A DNA stretch of 64,000 nucleotides. It comes from Campylobacter concisus (lineage in GTDB: Bacteria > Campylobacterota > Campylobacteria > Campylobacterales > Campylobacteraceae). A program made the position numbers and the translations under genes. How positions within the stretch are numbered: position 1 is the stretch's first letter; every line of letters starts with the position of its first letter. Positions 33,612-42,683 of the stretch are shown here, piece by piece. Location of the stretch: NCBI RefSeq assembly GCF_003048675.2, contig NZ_CP060707.1, forward strand, positions 992,001 through 1,056,000, given 5' to 3'. The notes under the pieces are model-generated. The model searched no databases and was not told where the DNA came from. It worked only from the letters and a program-made list of their open reading frames with translations.

Positions 33612-34731
33612 AAATTTCTCCTATCTTCGCCTCGATCTCGCTTGGGCTTATCGGTCTGCCGTTTGCTTTTAGCAGTTTTGCAAAGTCATCTCTTAAGATG
33701 ATCTTTGAAATTTCGCCGCTATACTGACCTAAATTTAGCTCGCAGACTAAAATTTTATTAAATTTATTTGATATCTCTTTTAGTTTTTTAGCTGGAGCTG
33801 GAAAGAGTGTGAGTGGCTTAAATAGCCCTACTTTTAGCCCTTTTTCACGTAAATTTAAGATCGCTTGCTTGGCTGAAAGAGCGACACTTCCAAAGGCGAT
33901 GATACAAATTTCAGCATCATTTAGCATAAACTCTTCAAATTTCTCGCACTCGTCAGTGTGTAAATTTATCTTATCAAACAGCCTATTCATCGAGTTTTCA
34001 ACGATCTTGCCATCTTCTGTTGGAAAACCAGTAGCACCGTGATGAAGCCCTGTTATATGGTAGTGGTAGCCTTTAAAGAAAGGATTTAGCGTGGCTGGCT
34101 CGTCGTGGGCTGCCTCGTAAGGCTTATACTCTTTTGGCTCGCCGCTAAACTCTTTTCTTTTATAAATTTCAAGCTCGCTAATCTCTGGCAGGCGCACTCT
34201 AGCTTGCATGTGACCTATCGTCTCATCAAGCAGCAGCATAATCGGCGTCATAAACCTAGCTGCGAGGTTAAAGGCACGCACCGTCTGCGTGTAGCACTCC
34301 TCTAGGCTGCTTGGCGCAAGGACGATCATATTTACATCGCCGTGAGTTGGGTTTTTAGCCTGCAAGATATCGCCTTGTGCGACTCTGGTTGGCAGGCCAG
34401 TTGAAGGGCCGCCACGCATGACGTTTACGATGACAAGCGGTATCTCAGCGATAAAGCCAAGCCCTATTTGCTCAGCCTTTAGTGAAATTCCTGGACCAGA
34501 GCTAGCAGTCATCGCTTTAGCGCCACTCGCACTTGCGCCAAGAGCTACTGAAATTCCAGCTATCTCATCTTCCATTTGTATAAATGTGCCGCCATGTTTT
34601 GGCAAAAGCACGCTTAGCTCGTGGGCGATCTCGCTGCTTGGAGTGATAGGATATCCGCCAAAGAAGTTACAGCCACACTCGACCGCAGCCCTTGCTACTA
34701 GGGCATTTCCAGTTGATACTACCTCTCTCAT
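33601..34731 (-). CDS. oorA: 2-oxoglutarate:acceptor oxidoreductase alpha subunit
   Basis: A 376-aa subunit with the pyrimidine-binding fold: GCNFFGGYPITPSSEIAHEL, QMEDEIAGISVALGASASGAK-type segment (TASSGPGISLKAEQIG), and a C-terminal transketolase-like domain ending GQYSGEISKII. It binds the second part of the thiamine cofactor and the CoA-side channel. The ATG overlaps the oorD stop by four bases, placing it in the operon order D-A-B-C. Confidence 0.95.
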   Translation of the reverse strand: MREVVSTGNALVARAAVECGCNFFGGYPITPSSEIAHELSVLLPKHGGTFIQMEDEIAGISVALGASASGAKAMTASSGPGISLKAEQIGLGFIAEIPLVIVNVMRGGPSTGLPTRVAQGDILQAKNPTHGDVNMIVLAPSSLEECYTQTVRAFNLAARFMTPIMLLLDETIGHMQARVRLPEISELEIYKRKEFSGEPKEYKPYEAAHDEPATLNPFFKGYHYHITGLHHGATGFPTEDGKIVENSMNRLFDKINLHTDECEKFEEFMLNDAEICIIAFGSVALSAKQAILNLREKGLKVGLFKPLTLFPAPAKKLKEISNKFNKILVCELNLGQYSGEISKIILRDDFAKLLKANGRPISPSEIEAKIGEIYGF

Positions 34732-35039
34732 GCGCTCTCTCCAAGCTTGGCAAATTTATTTGCCTTTACAGCCGCAGCTCGCTCTTTGCTCTCAGGCGTT
34801 AGCTTTGCAAATTTAAAGCCTTTATCAGCCACATAGATGGCAAAATCAGGACAGTGAAGCTCGCAGTCACGGCATCCTATGCATGAGTCAGCATAGACCA
34901 CTTCTATCATCTTGCCAAGCACCGCCTTTGGCTCAAGCCTCATACCTAGCACGCCTGCTGGGCAGTAGCTCACGCAGACATCACAGGCCTTACACCTGCT
35001 CTCATCGACCCAAACTGGGACATTTTCTTTTACGATCAT
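34728..35039 (-). CDS. oorD: 2-oxoglutarate:acceptor oxidoreductase delta subunit (ferredoxin-like)
   Basis: A 103-aa protein with two [4Fe-4S] motifs, CKACDVCVSYCPAG and CIGCRDCELHCPD, that carries electrons from the catalytic subunits. It is the first oor gene. In C. jejuni the succinyl-CoA synthetase genes sucC and sucD come between mdh and oorD; here oorD follows mdh directly after eight bases. Confidence 0.94.
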   Translation of the reverse strand: MIVKENVPVWVDESRCKACDVCVSYCPAGVLGMRLEPKAVLGKMIEVVYADSCIGCRDCELHCPDFAIYVADKGFKFAKLTPESKERAAAVKANKFAKLGESA

Positions 35040-35047
35040 ATATCTTC

Positions 35048-35941
35048 CTACTCTAAGTTTTCTTTTAAAAATTTGATATTTTTTCTAATTTCAGCTTCAC
35101 TTTTGTTTAGTTGCTCTTGCTCGTCTTCGTCTAAATTTAGCTCTAAAATTTCTTTTAAGCCATCACGTCCGAGCCTTACTAGCCTGCCACAGCTTAGCTC
35201 ATCATCGATTAGCACGCTAGCGCTTATTATCTCATCACTCTTACCAACGATCATCTCGCACATCTTCACAGCTGCAGCCGCTGGTGCGTAGTAAGCCGAA
35301 GTGCCAAGCAGTTTAACGATCTTTGCGCCGCCAGTGCTTGTCTCTTTTTTAAGGATTGCTAGCTCATTTTCATTTAAATTTTCACTGATATTGCTGGCTG
35401 ATACGATCATCTCGTCATTGTGAGCGCCGACGATCTTTGCTCTTAGCTTACTGGCGTCCTTATCTTTTAAAAGCGCTAGCTCATATCTGCACCTTGCGCT
35501 ATCTAGCTCACCAGCCATGCCGATCACTTTGTTTTTGCTAAAACCGCTAAATTTATGTGCCGTCCAGACCATCACGTCGAGCGGATTTGTGACTACGATT
35601 ATCACTGCATTTGGTGCAAATTTAGCGATATTTTGCGCAGTTTGTTTTACGACAACGGCGTTTTTAAGTAGCAGATCTTCTCTGGTTTGACCCTCTTTTC
35701 TTGGGCTTCCAGCAGTGACTATGACGATGTCACTGCCTTCAATTAGCACAAAATCATCGCCACCACAAACGCTAGTTTTTGCGTTAAAGACGCAGCTTGA
35801 CTGCGCTAGATCGATCGCTTTTGCGCGCGCCACGTCTCCAAAGATATCTACAAGCGCTATCTCATCGCAAAGCTCTCTCATACAAAGCGCATAAGCTATG
35901 CTAGCACCGACGTTTCCAGCTCCAACTACACTTATTTTCAT
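35048..35941 (-). CDS. mdh: Malate dehydrogenase
   Basis: NAD-dependent dehydrogenase of the lactate/malate family, 297 aa. The Rossmann motif is VVGAGNVGASIAYAL; catalytic residues are in MAGELDSARCRYELA and the catalytic His in IVGAHNDEM. Substrate-loop arginines appear in AGSPRKEGQTREDL. Malate rather than lactate specificity is supported by the TCA-operon context and by Arg in the substrate loop. Three bases from icd. Confidence 0.92.
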   Translation of the reverse strand: MKISVVGAGNVGASIAYALCMRELCDEIALVDIFGDVARAKAIDLAQSSCVFNAKTSVCGGDDFVLIEGSDIVIVTAGSPRKEGQTREDLLLKNAVVVKQTAQNIAKFAPNAVIIVVTNPLDVMVWTAHKFSGFSKNKVIGMAGELDSARCRYELALLKDKDASKLRAKIVGAHNDEMIVSASNISENLNENELAILKKETSTGGAKIVKLLGTSAYYAPAAAAVKMCEMIVGKSDEIISASVLIDDELSCGRLVRLGRDGLKEILELNLDEDEQEQLNKSEAEIRKNIKFLKENLE

Positions 35942-35944
35942 CTC

Positions 35945-38119
35945 TTATCCTATTATTTGATTTAAAATTTCACTTGGTCTCATGACCTCATTAGCTCTTG
36001 CTTCATCTAGCAGGTAGTATCCGCCAAATTCCACGCTTGCACCATCTTTTTCTCTGATCTGCTTTAAAATTTCACTCTCATTTTTTTCTAGCTCTTGGGC
36101 TAAATTTTCAAAAATTTTGCTTAAAACCCCGCCACTTTTTGCCATCTCTCTCGCCCAAAAAAGTGCCAGATAAAAGTGCGACTCTCTGGTATCAAGAGTG
36201 GCATTTGGCGTTTTGTTTTCGTCCAAATAGCTAGCAACAGCTCTATTTAGCGCATCACTTAGCTCTTTTGCCTCTTTTTTTTGCCTAAAAAATGCTAGAT
36301 GTTCAAGCGATGCACTAAGTGCCAAAAACTCACCCAAGCTATCCCAAAGCAGGTGATTTTTCTCCTTTAGCTCTTTTACAAGTGTTGGAGCCGTTCCACC
36401 AGCACCAGTCTCAAACATCGCTCCACCAGCAAGTAGTGGCACAACTGAGAGCATTTTTGAGCTGCCACCTAGCTCAAATATCGGGAAAAGATCGGTTAGA
36501 TAGTCTCTTAAAACGTTGCCAGTGACGCCTATGACGTCTTTGCCAGCTCTTATTGCTTCAAGTGATTTTTTAGTTGCTTGCTCGTAGTTTAAAATTTCAA
36601 ATTTCACGCCAGCACTAGTAAATTTATCTCTAAATTTTTCAAATTTAGCTATCAAATTTCTATCATGAGCGCGGCTACTATCTAGCCAAAATATAAGCTC
36701 ATCTTTTGAAATTTCGCCTCTTTTTAAAGCAAGCTCAAACCACGCATTTATCGCATCTTCTTTAGCCTGCGTCATCCGAAAAATGTCGCCACTTTTAACG
36801 CTAAATTTAAAGATGTTCTCGCCAGCTTCGTTGCAAACAACAAATTCTCCGTCCTCTTTTGCGATGAAAGTCTTATCGTGGCTGCCGTACTCCTCGGCCT
36901 TTTTAGCCATAAGCCCCACATTTGCCACGCTGCCAATGTTGCTCACATCAAGCGCGCCATGCTCCTTAAAGTCCGCCACGCAGGCCTCATAAACCCTAGC
37001 GTAGGTCCTATCTGGGATCATGCAAAGTGAGAAATTTAGCTCGCCGTCCTTATCTTTTACCTTGCCAGAGTTTCTAATGAGCGCAGGCACTGAGGCGTCG
37101 ATGATGACGTCATTTGGCACGTCAAAGTTGCTGGCACTTTCATTTAGTGCCCAAATTTTTGCCTTTTTGCTCAAAATTTCATCAAATTTAGCCAAAATTT
37201 CATCTTTATTTTTAAGCTGAGAAATTTTAGAAAACATATCTTTTAAGCCATTTTTTGCCTCAACGCCGTGAGTTTTAAACTCTTCACCAAATAGCTCAAA
37301 AACCTCTTTAAAATAGCTCTTTATCGCGTGAGCAAAGATGACTGGGTCGCTAACCTTCATCATCGTGCATTTTAGATGCAAACTCAAGGTCAAATTCTCT
37401 TTTTTTGCCTCGTCAAAACAGCTTTCATAAAATTTATTCAGTTCATCTGCGCTTAAAAAGGTAGCATCTACGATCTCGCCGCTTTGAACATTAAGCTCTT
37501 TTAAAAGCTCTTTTTTGCCATCTAAACTTATGAAATTTATATAAAATTTCTCATCTTTGCTAGCGATGATTGAGCGCTCATTTTCATAAAAATCGCCCTT
37601 TTTCATGTAGCAAATTTTAGTTTTATTTGCCTTGTCCCAGTTGCCGTTGCTATGAGGATGTTTTTTGGCAAATTCTTTAACCGGCGGCAAAACTCTTCTA
37701 TCTGAGTTTCCTTGTCTTAGCACTGGATTAACAGCGCTACCAAGCACTTTTGCATATTTTTTAGCGATCTCTTCGTCGTAGTCTGTGATGATCTCGTCTG
37801 GGTAAAATGGCACGTTTATGCCCTTGCTTCTTAGCTCCTCAATAGCTGCTTTTAGCTGAACAAGCGTGGCTGAGATGTTTGGCAGTTTTATGATATTTGC
37901 CTCTTTGTGCGCGGTTAGCTCACCCAAAAGCTCTAGCTCATCGGCCTTGTTTAGCCCAAGCTCTTTGCTAAAAAGAGATAAAATTCGCCCTGCTAGGCTT
38001 ATATCAGCCCTAGTTATACTAATGCCAGCGCGTGATAAAAAGCTCTTAACGATAGGAAAGAGAGAGTAGCTTGCAAATAGCGGTGCTTCGTCGGTTTTAG
38101 TCCAGATAATGTCACTCAT
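35945..38119 (-). CDS. icd: Monomeric NADP-dependent isocitrate dehydrogenase
   Basis: A 724-aa protein of the monomeric IDH family (IDH-II type), about 740 aa in relatives and unrelated in length to the 400-aa dimeric form. Recognisable stretches include QGNSDRRVLPPVKEFAKKHP-type region, SNGNWDKANKT, ALIRNSGKVKDKDGEL, WLDSSRAHDRNLIAKFEKF and the C-terminal GGSSKMLSVVPLLAGGAMFETGAGGTAP. It converts isocitrate to 2-oxoglutarate, the substrate of Oor in the same operon. As first gene it probably carries the operon promoter in the 60 bases before it. Confidence 0.95.
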   Translation of the reverse strand: MSDIIWTKTDEAPLFASYSLFPIVKSFLSRAGISITRADISLAGRILSLFSKELGLNKADELELLGELTAHKEANIIKLPNISATLVQLKAAIEELRSKGINVPFYPDEIITDYDEEIAKKYAKVLGSAVNPVLRQGNSDRRVLPPVKEFAKKHPHSNGNWDKANKTKICYMKKGDFYENERSIIASKDEKFYINFISLDGKKELLKELNVQSGEIVDATFLSADELNKFYESCFDEAKKENLTLSLHLKCTMMKVSDPVIFAHAIKSYFKEVFELFGEEFKTHGVEAKNGLKDMFSKISQLKNKDEILAKFDEILSKKAKIWALNESASNFDVPNDVIIDASVPALIRNSGKVKDKDGELNFSLCMIPDRTYARVYEACVADFKEHGALDVSNIGSVANVGLMAKKAEEYGSHDKTFIAKEDGEFVVCNEAGENIFKFSVKSGDIFRMTQAKEDAINAWFELALKRGEISKDELIFWLDSSRAHDRNLIAKFEKFRDKFTSAGVKFEILNYEQATKKSLEAIRAGKDVIGVTGNVLRDYLTDLFPIFELGGSSKMLSVVPLLAGGAMFETGAGGTAPTLVKELKEKNHLLWDSLGEFLALSASLEHLAFFRQKKEAKELSDALNRAVASYLDENKTPNATLDTRESHFYLALFWAREMAKSGGVLSKIFENLAQELEKNESEILKQIREKDGASVEFGGYYLLDEARANEVMRPSEILNQIIG

Positions 38120-38182
38120 TTTAGCCCTTTTGATTTTTTGAAATTTATCACGTTTTTTATTAAAGCTAGTTGTATTTTAGCC

Positions 38183-39127
38183 CTATTTTGCGATATTTTG
38201 ATTGTGCTCGCTTAATGTTTTTGAAAAAATGTGTTTTTTCGCCTTTTTATCAAGCACAAAGTATAGATAATCGCTCTTTGCAGGGTTTATCGCCGCTTTT
38301 ATCGCACTTATAGAGACGCAGCAGACTGGACTTGGCGGTATGCCGTCGTTTAGATATGTGTTAAACTCGCTCATGTCGCTTCTTATGCGCTCAGCCGTGA
38401 TCACATCGTGCGAGTAGATGCCATAGTTTAGCGTGCCGTCCATCTGCAGCCTCATGCCCTTATCTAAGCGGTTATAGATGACTGAAGCGACAAGTGGCAT
38501 CTCAGCGTCGTTTGCGGCCTCTTTTTGGATGATTGAAGCGATGGTTAAAATTTTAAACCACTTTTTCTCGTTGTATTCGCCAAAAATTTTTCTGCTGATC
38601 TCGCTTTGCGCCTTTTTAGATGAATTTACGAGGTAATATGCCAGATGTCTTTCGCTGATGCCAACTGGGATCTTATAAGTATTTGGCATCAAAAAGCCGT
38701 CGCTAACTGGCGCAAGGGCGTTATACTCGCTATTTAGTTTAGCTCCGTCAAGTCCTAGCTGGGCTGCTATCTGGTTTAAAAAAACGATCGTAGTTTCGCC
38801 AGGGATGAGCGTGATCTCGGTCATCGCTGCCTTTGCCTTGGCAAGTTTTTTTAAAAAATCAATCCTTGAAATTTTATCTTTGCCTATCTCGATCCAGCCA
38901 GACTGAGGCGAGCCGATAAAGCGCATGGCGTATTTGTCGATCGCACTTAAGTTAAAGTTGCGATTAGCTAAATAAGATATAATTTCGCCCACACTTCCCT
39001 TTGGCACAAAGACGACCTTGCTCGTGTTTATGGGGCGTGCCAAATAAACAAATACACTTAGGACAACGATGAGTACGATATCAAAGAAAATATCCAGATA
39101 CGGCTTTTTTATAAAATTTTTTATCAT
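38183..39127 (-). CDS. mltG: Endolytic peptidoglycan transglycosylase MltG
   Basis: Inner-membrane lytic transglycosylase that terminates glycan chains. One N-terminal membrane helix (about residues 9-27) precedes a LysM-like region and the YceG domain, whose catalytic Glu lies in ASIIQKEAANDAEMP, followed by VASVIYNRLDKGMRLQMDGT and NTYLNDGIPPSPVC. ATG 39127 (MIKNFIKKPYLD) is preferred; an upstream start at 39166 would add 13 residues and increase the overlap. Even so, its first 59 bases overlap the start of the AsmA-like gene on the other strand. Confidence 0.92.
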   Translation of the reverse strand: MIKNFIKKPYLDIFFDIVLIVVLSVFVYLARPINTSKVVFVPKGSVGEIISYLANRNFNLSAIDKYAMRFIGSPQSGWIEIGKDKISRIDFLKKLAKAKAAMTEITLIPGETTIVFLNQIAAQLGLDGAKLNSEYNALAPVSDGFLMPNTYKIPVGISERHLAYYLVNSSKKAQSEISRKIFGEYNEKKWFKILTIASIIQKEAANDAEMPLVASVIYNRLDKGMRLQMDGTLNYGIYSHDVITAERIRSDMSEFNTYLNDGIPPSPVCCVSISAIKAAINPAKSDYLYFVLDKKAKKHIFSKTLSEHNQNIAK

Positions 39128-41666
39128 TTTGATTCTTTCGCTTCTTTTGCTTTTAAAATACGGCATAAAAATTAACGATTTCGAGCTTTACGGCGTAAAA
39201 TTGGAGCAATTATATATAAAGTTAGATAAAAAAATAATTGTAAGAGCAAAGCAGATCAAGCTACCTAAATTTAAACAAAACGCAGAGCAAAAAGCCAGCG
39301 ACAAGCAGCTTTTAAACCTTAGTCAAGGCGTTGATTATCTTGAGACCTTTTTTCAAGAAATTTCGCTTGAGAGCGTGCAAATCGGCGATGATTTTAAGAT
39401 CAAAATTTTATTTTTAGACGATATATTTTTCGTTGATAGCCCTTATCTAAACATCGATATCAAATTTCAAAACGAGCAACAAAATGGCGTAGACCGCTTC
39501 ATAGTAAGAAATTTAAGCCTTAAAGATTTTAATGTAAGCATTAGCGGCGAGGGCAGTGCAAATTTTGACAAGGATGATTATAAATTTGATGGAAATTTCA
39601 CCTCGCACGAGCTAAATGGCAAGCTTAGCTTTGCCTTAAAAGATACGCTTTTAACCTACAAAGCCTATGACGTAAATGCTGGCAGCATAAAGGACTTCAT
39701 CGCTGAGCTTGATAGCCGCATACACCTAAACAGCGAGGTTAAAAACTGGATATATGGCTACATCGTGGCCGATGACTATCACCTAAATGAGATAAACGGC
39801 AAGGTCGATCTAGCTAAAAACGACTTTTATCTAAACGACCTAAATGCGACTGCAAATGCCAAAAATTTACTTGTTAAATTTGATAAAGGCTTACCAGCCA
39901 TAAATGTAGCTGAGGCAAACATCACGCTTAATAACTCAACGCTTAAATTTGACCTTACAGCTCCCATTTATAAGGGCAAAAAGCTTGATGGTTCAAATGT
40001 CGCGATAAATAATATCTTTGATGAAAAGAGCGCAAATTTAGAGCTATTTATAAAGACAAATTCTATTTACGATGAGGCGATAAATGATATATTAAGAGCT
40101 TATAAGATCATCGTGCCAGTTAAGCAGTTAAGCGGCAAAATGGACGCTAGCCTAAAAATTTTGATAAAGCTTGATGAGAAGAGCTTAGAAAATTTTGATG
40201 AAAAAAGCGTTATCGCAAATGGCGATTTTAAGATAAGTGATGCGGTTTTAGATATCGCTGGGAGTAAATTTAACGCTAAAAGCGCCCTTGTAAAGCTCAT
40301 AAATACTTCTGTGCTAAACATCGATGCAAGCGGCTTTGGGCTTGATTTTTTCAGAGCAAATGCAAAAGTAGATATAAATTTACAAAAAAGCACCGGCGAG
40401 ATAAAAGGCGTCATAGAAAGCTTTGATCTAAAAGAGAAAAATGATGAAATTTTAGCCTTTAAAAATGAGCCATTTACTGCACTTCTTGACTTTAGTAAGC
40501 CAGATAAGACCACGCTTAGCATTGAGCCTTTTGGGATAAATTTAAGCTTTGGCGATGAGAGCGTGATAGCTACGAAAAATAGCAACTTCATCATGCAAAA
40601 CTCCCCACTTTTAAAGCAAAATGGCATGCTTGGCTTTGATGATGTGAGCATAAAGAGCAAGGACTTTACTAATCTTGAAATTTTGGCAAAAGGGCTTAAA
40701 TTTGACATGCCGTTTTTGGATAAAAATGGCTCAAAATATGATAGTGACGACTTTTTGATCACGGTCTCAAAGGCTGGCGTAAAAGTGCAAAGTGCGAGCA
40801 AAAAACTCTCTTTAAATATCACCGAAAAAGGTATAGAAGCTAAGAGCAACGACCTAAATTTGTTAGTGCTTGATGATAACAGCACAAAAGAGCAAAGCAC
40901 GCCACTTGAGCTTTTTGCAAAAAATGGCGACATCATTTTGCAAGACCTTAACAAAACCTTGCCATTTACCAGCTTTAGCGCCGAGAAAAAAGGCAAAAGC
41001 ACCTCGCTAAATGGACTAGCAAAGCAAGGCAGAGTTGGATATTTTAGCGATGAGAAAAGCATAAATTTAGACGCAACTGATATAAGTGGCGAGTTTATAA
41101 ATGGTCTTTTAGGCACCAAGAGCTTTGAGGGCGGTAAATTTCGCCTAAAAATGCTTGGAGAGAGCTCGAAAAATTTCAAGGCTGAGGTCAGATTTTTTGG
41201 CACGTATCTAAAAGACTACATCTTTTATCAAAGGCTTTTAAGCTTTTTAAACTCGGTGCCATCGCTTCTTAGCTTTAAAACGCCTGACTTTAACGACAAG
41301 GGTTTTACTGTTAAAAACGGCAAAATTTTACTTACAAGAAAGGGCGACGTGATCGAGTTTTTAGCGATTGAGATGATAGGCACGAGCGCAGATATCGGCG
41401 GACGCGGCACGATCGATCTAAAGAGCAAAAAGATAAACATCGACCTTGAGCTAAAGATACTAAAAGACGCAAGCGGCATCATCGACAAGATCCCACTTAT
41501 CAACCAAATCATCCTTGGCAAAGACCGCTCGCTCTCAACCGTCATCGCTATACGTGGCACGACTGAAAAGCCAGAGTATTCGACGCAGATCTTGCAAGAT
41601 GCCCTGCTCTCGCCACTAAAGATAATAAGAAACGTCCTGCAAGCTCCGTTTTTGATATTTGAGTAA
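39069..41666 (+). CDS. AsmA/YhdP-like large envelope protein
   Basis: An 865-aa protein with one N-terminal membrane helix (about residues 12-30) and a very long beta-rich periplasmic body, the plan of the AsmA-like/DUF3971 bridge proteins thought to move lipids across the envelope. Family-like features are the C-terminal segment LTRKGDVIEFLAIEMIGTSA, GGRGTIDLKSKKINIDLELK, the closing LILGKDRSLSTVIAIRGT-type strand, and TEKPEYSTQIL. ATG 39069 keeps the whole membrane helix, at the price of a head-to-head overlap with mltG. A function in outer membrane phospholipid transport is inferred from the family only. Confidence 0.85.
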   Translation: MSTISKKISRYGFFIKFFIILILSLLLLLKYGIKINDFELYGVKLEQLYIKLDKKIIVRAKQIKLPKFKQNAEQKASDKQLLNLSQGVDYLETFFQEISLESVQIGDDFKIKILFLDDIFFVDSPYLNIDIKFQNEQQNGVDRFIVRNLSLKDFNVSISGEGSANFDKDDYKFDGNFTSHELNGKLSFALKDTLLTYKAYDVNAGSIKDFIAELDSRIHLNSEVKNWIYGYIVADDYHLNEINGKVDLAKNDFYLNDLNATANAKNLLVKFDKGLPAINVAEANITLNNSTLKFDLTAPIYKGKKLDGSNVAINNIFDEKSANLELFIKTNSIYDEAINDILRAYKIIVPVKQLSGKMDASLKILIKLDEKSLENFDEKSVIANGDFKISDAVLDIAGSKFNAKSALVKLINTSVLNIDASGFGLDFFRANAKVDINLQKSTGEIKGVIESFDLKEKNDEILAFKNEPFTALLDFSKPDKTTLSIEPFGINLSFGDESVIATKNSNFIMQNSPLLKQNGMLGFDDVSIKSKDFTNLEILAKGLKFDMPFLDKNGSKYDSDDFLITVSKAGVKVQSASKKLSLNITEKGIEAKSNDLNLLVLDDNSTKEQSTPLELFAKNGDIILQDLNKTLPFTSFSAEKKGKSTSLNGLAKQGRVGYFSDEKSINLDATDISGEFINGLLGTKSFEGGKFRLKMLGESSKNFKAEVRFFGTYLKDYIFYQRLLSFLNSVPSLLSFKTPDFNDKGFTVKNGKILLTRKGDVIEFLAIEMIGTSADIGGRGTIDLKSKKINIDLELKILKDASGIIDKIPLINQIILGKDRSLSTVIAIRGTTEKPEYSTQILQDALLSPLKIIRNVLQAPFLIFE

Positions 41667-41735
41667 AGTATTACGCAAAAATATTGCTTAGTATAAACTT
41701 TTGCGAATTTTACGGCGGAGCTTATTATCCGCCAC

Positions 41736-42149
41736 TCATTCTAAGTATCTTGCCAGATACTCATCAAAACAAAACAACGCATCATTAATAAAATATTCTA
41801 ACATTTGCGGGTCAATGCCTACTAAAGTTTTACCAACACGAGTTGAAATTCTCGGCGTTTGATCGTCATTTAGCTTATAAAGATTTTCAAAATGAAATGC
41901 TCGGTTTCGAATTTTAACAGCAAGGTCATATAAAATCTTTACTTTTTGATAGTTTAAAAGTTTATTTTTGCGGTTAAATTTAGAATACTTTTTAAAATCA
42001 AGCTTATCAAGATTGACGATATCATTGTGGATTTTGGCTTCATCGATGATTTTTGCCCAAAATCCAAAAGTTTGCTTTGAGACAAAGAGATCATCTAGCT
42101 TGAAGTAGCCGCCAAAAGAGCTTAAAATATCTACCTTGTTATTATCCAC
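41736..42149 (-). CDS. Possible HEPN/Abi-like protein, perhaps truncated
   Basis: A 137-aa frame starting at GTG 42149 and lacking any ATG. The frame stays open for 17 more codons upstream to a stop at 42201-42203, and those codons also look protein-like (ILEIATRNLSFKAL), so the gene may have lost its 5' end. The segment KILYDLAVKIRNRAFHFENL contains R-x4-H, the HEPN nuclease signature found in Abi-like abortive infection and toxin proteins, followed by an Asn. A functional role is therefore uncertain. It sits between the AsmA-like gene (convergent) and hypA. Confidence 0.55.
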   Translation of the reverse strand: MDNNKVDILSSFGGYFKLDDLFVSKQTFGFWAKIIDEAKIHNDIVNLDKLDFKKYSKFNRKNKLLNYQKVKILYDLAVKIRNRAFHFENLYKLNDDQTPRISTRVGKTLVGIDPQMLEYFINDALFCFDEYLARYLE

Positions 42150-42310
42150 TAAAGCCTTAAAAGATAAATTTCTAGTGGCAATTTCTAAAATACTAAGCTT
42201 TTAAGCCAGCCTGTACTAGCAAAATTTCTTTTATGCTCTTGCTCGTTTTTGTAACTACTTGGGCATGTGGCTGAAATTTTAATGTTACCCATAAAAAATC
42301 AATAAATTCA

Positions 42311-42344
42311 TAAAATTTTACGCATTATAATACGTAAAATTTTA
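42311..42344 (-). terminator. Terminator hairpin at the end of hypA
   Basis: TAAAATTTTACG and CGTAAAATTTTA form a perfect 12-bp AT-rich stem with a 10-base loop. One arm includes the hypA stop codon. T-rich sequence follows on the minus strand. Confidence 0.55.
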
Positions 42345-42683
42345 CTTCATCTCAAGGCGCATGAGATACATATCCTCGCCGTCAGTCACCTTTAAATTTT
42401 GGCTTTTGCACTTTGGGCAGGTGAAGTCATTTTCACTAAGCTCCCCGCCAAATCCACAATCCAAACACTCTACGACAATGCCTTGTAAATTTATGACAAG
42501 CTCGGCGTTTTCGCAGATCGTGCCAGCCTTATAAACATCAAAGGCGCTCTCCAGATAGTGTGGCTCCACTCCGCTTAAGCGGCCAACTTTTATCTCGATC
42601 TTACTTATCTCTTTGGAGTTTTCTTTGGCAGCATTTTTCTCGCAAAGGCTGACTAAATTTTGAACGATACTAAGCTCGTGCAT
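42342..42683 (-). CDS. hypA: Hydrogenase nickel-insertion protein HypA
   Basis: Delivers nickel to the hydrogenase large subunit. The nickel site is the N-terminal MHELSIVQNLV (His2), and the structural zinc site is CLDCGFGGEL ... CPKCKSQ. The 113-aa size is standard. Its ATG overlaps the hypE stop by one base. It ends the hyp transcript. In some relatives HypA also serves urease; no urease genes are visible here. Confidence 0.96.
   Translation of the reverse strand: MHELSIVQNLVSLCEKNAAKENSKEISKIEIKVGRLSGVEPHYLESAFDVYKAGTICENAELVINLQGIVVECLDCGFGGELSENDFTCPKCKSQNLKVTDGEDMYLMRLEMK

Noticed and set aside
40100..41203. 367-codon open frame on the minus strand inside the AsmA-like gene
   Set aside because: It is antisense to a well supported gene, rich in Ser, Leu, Phe and Lys as expected from the complement, and shows no domain or RBS.
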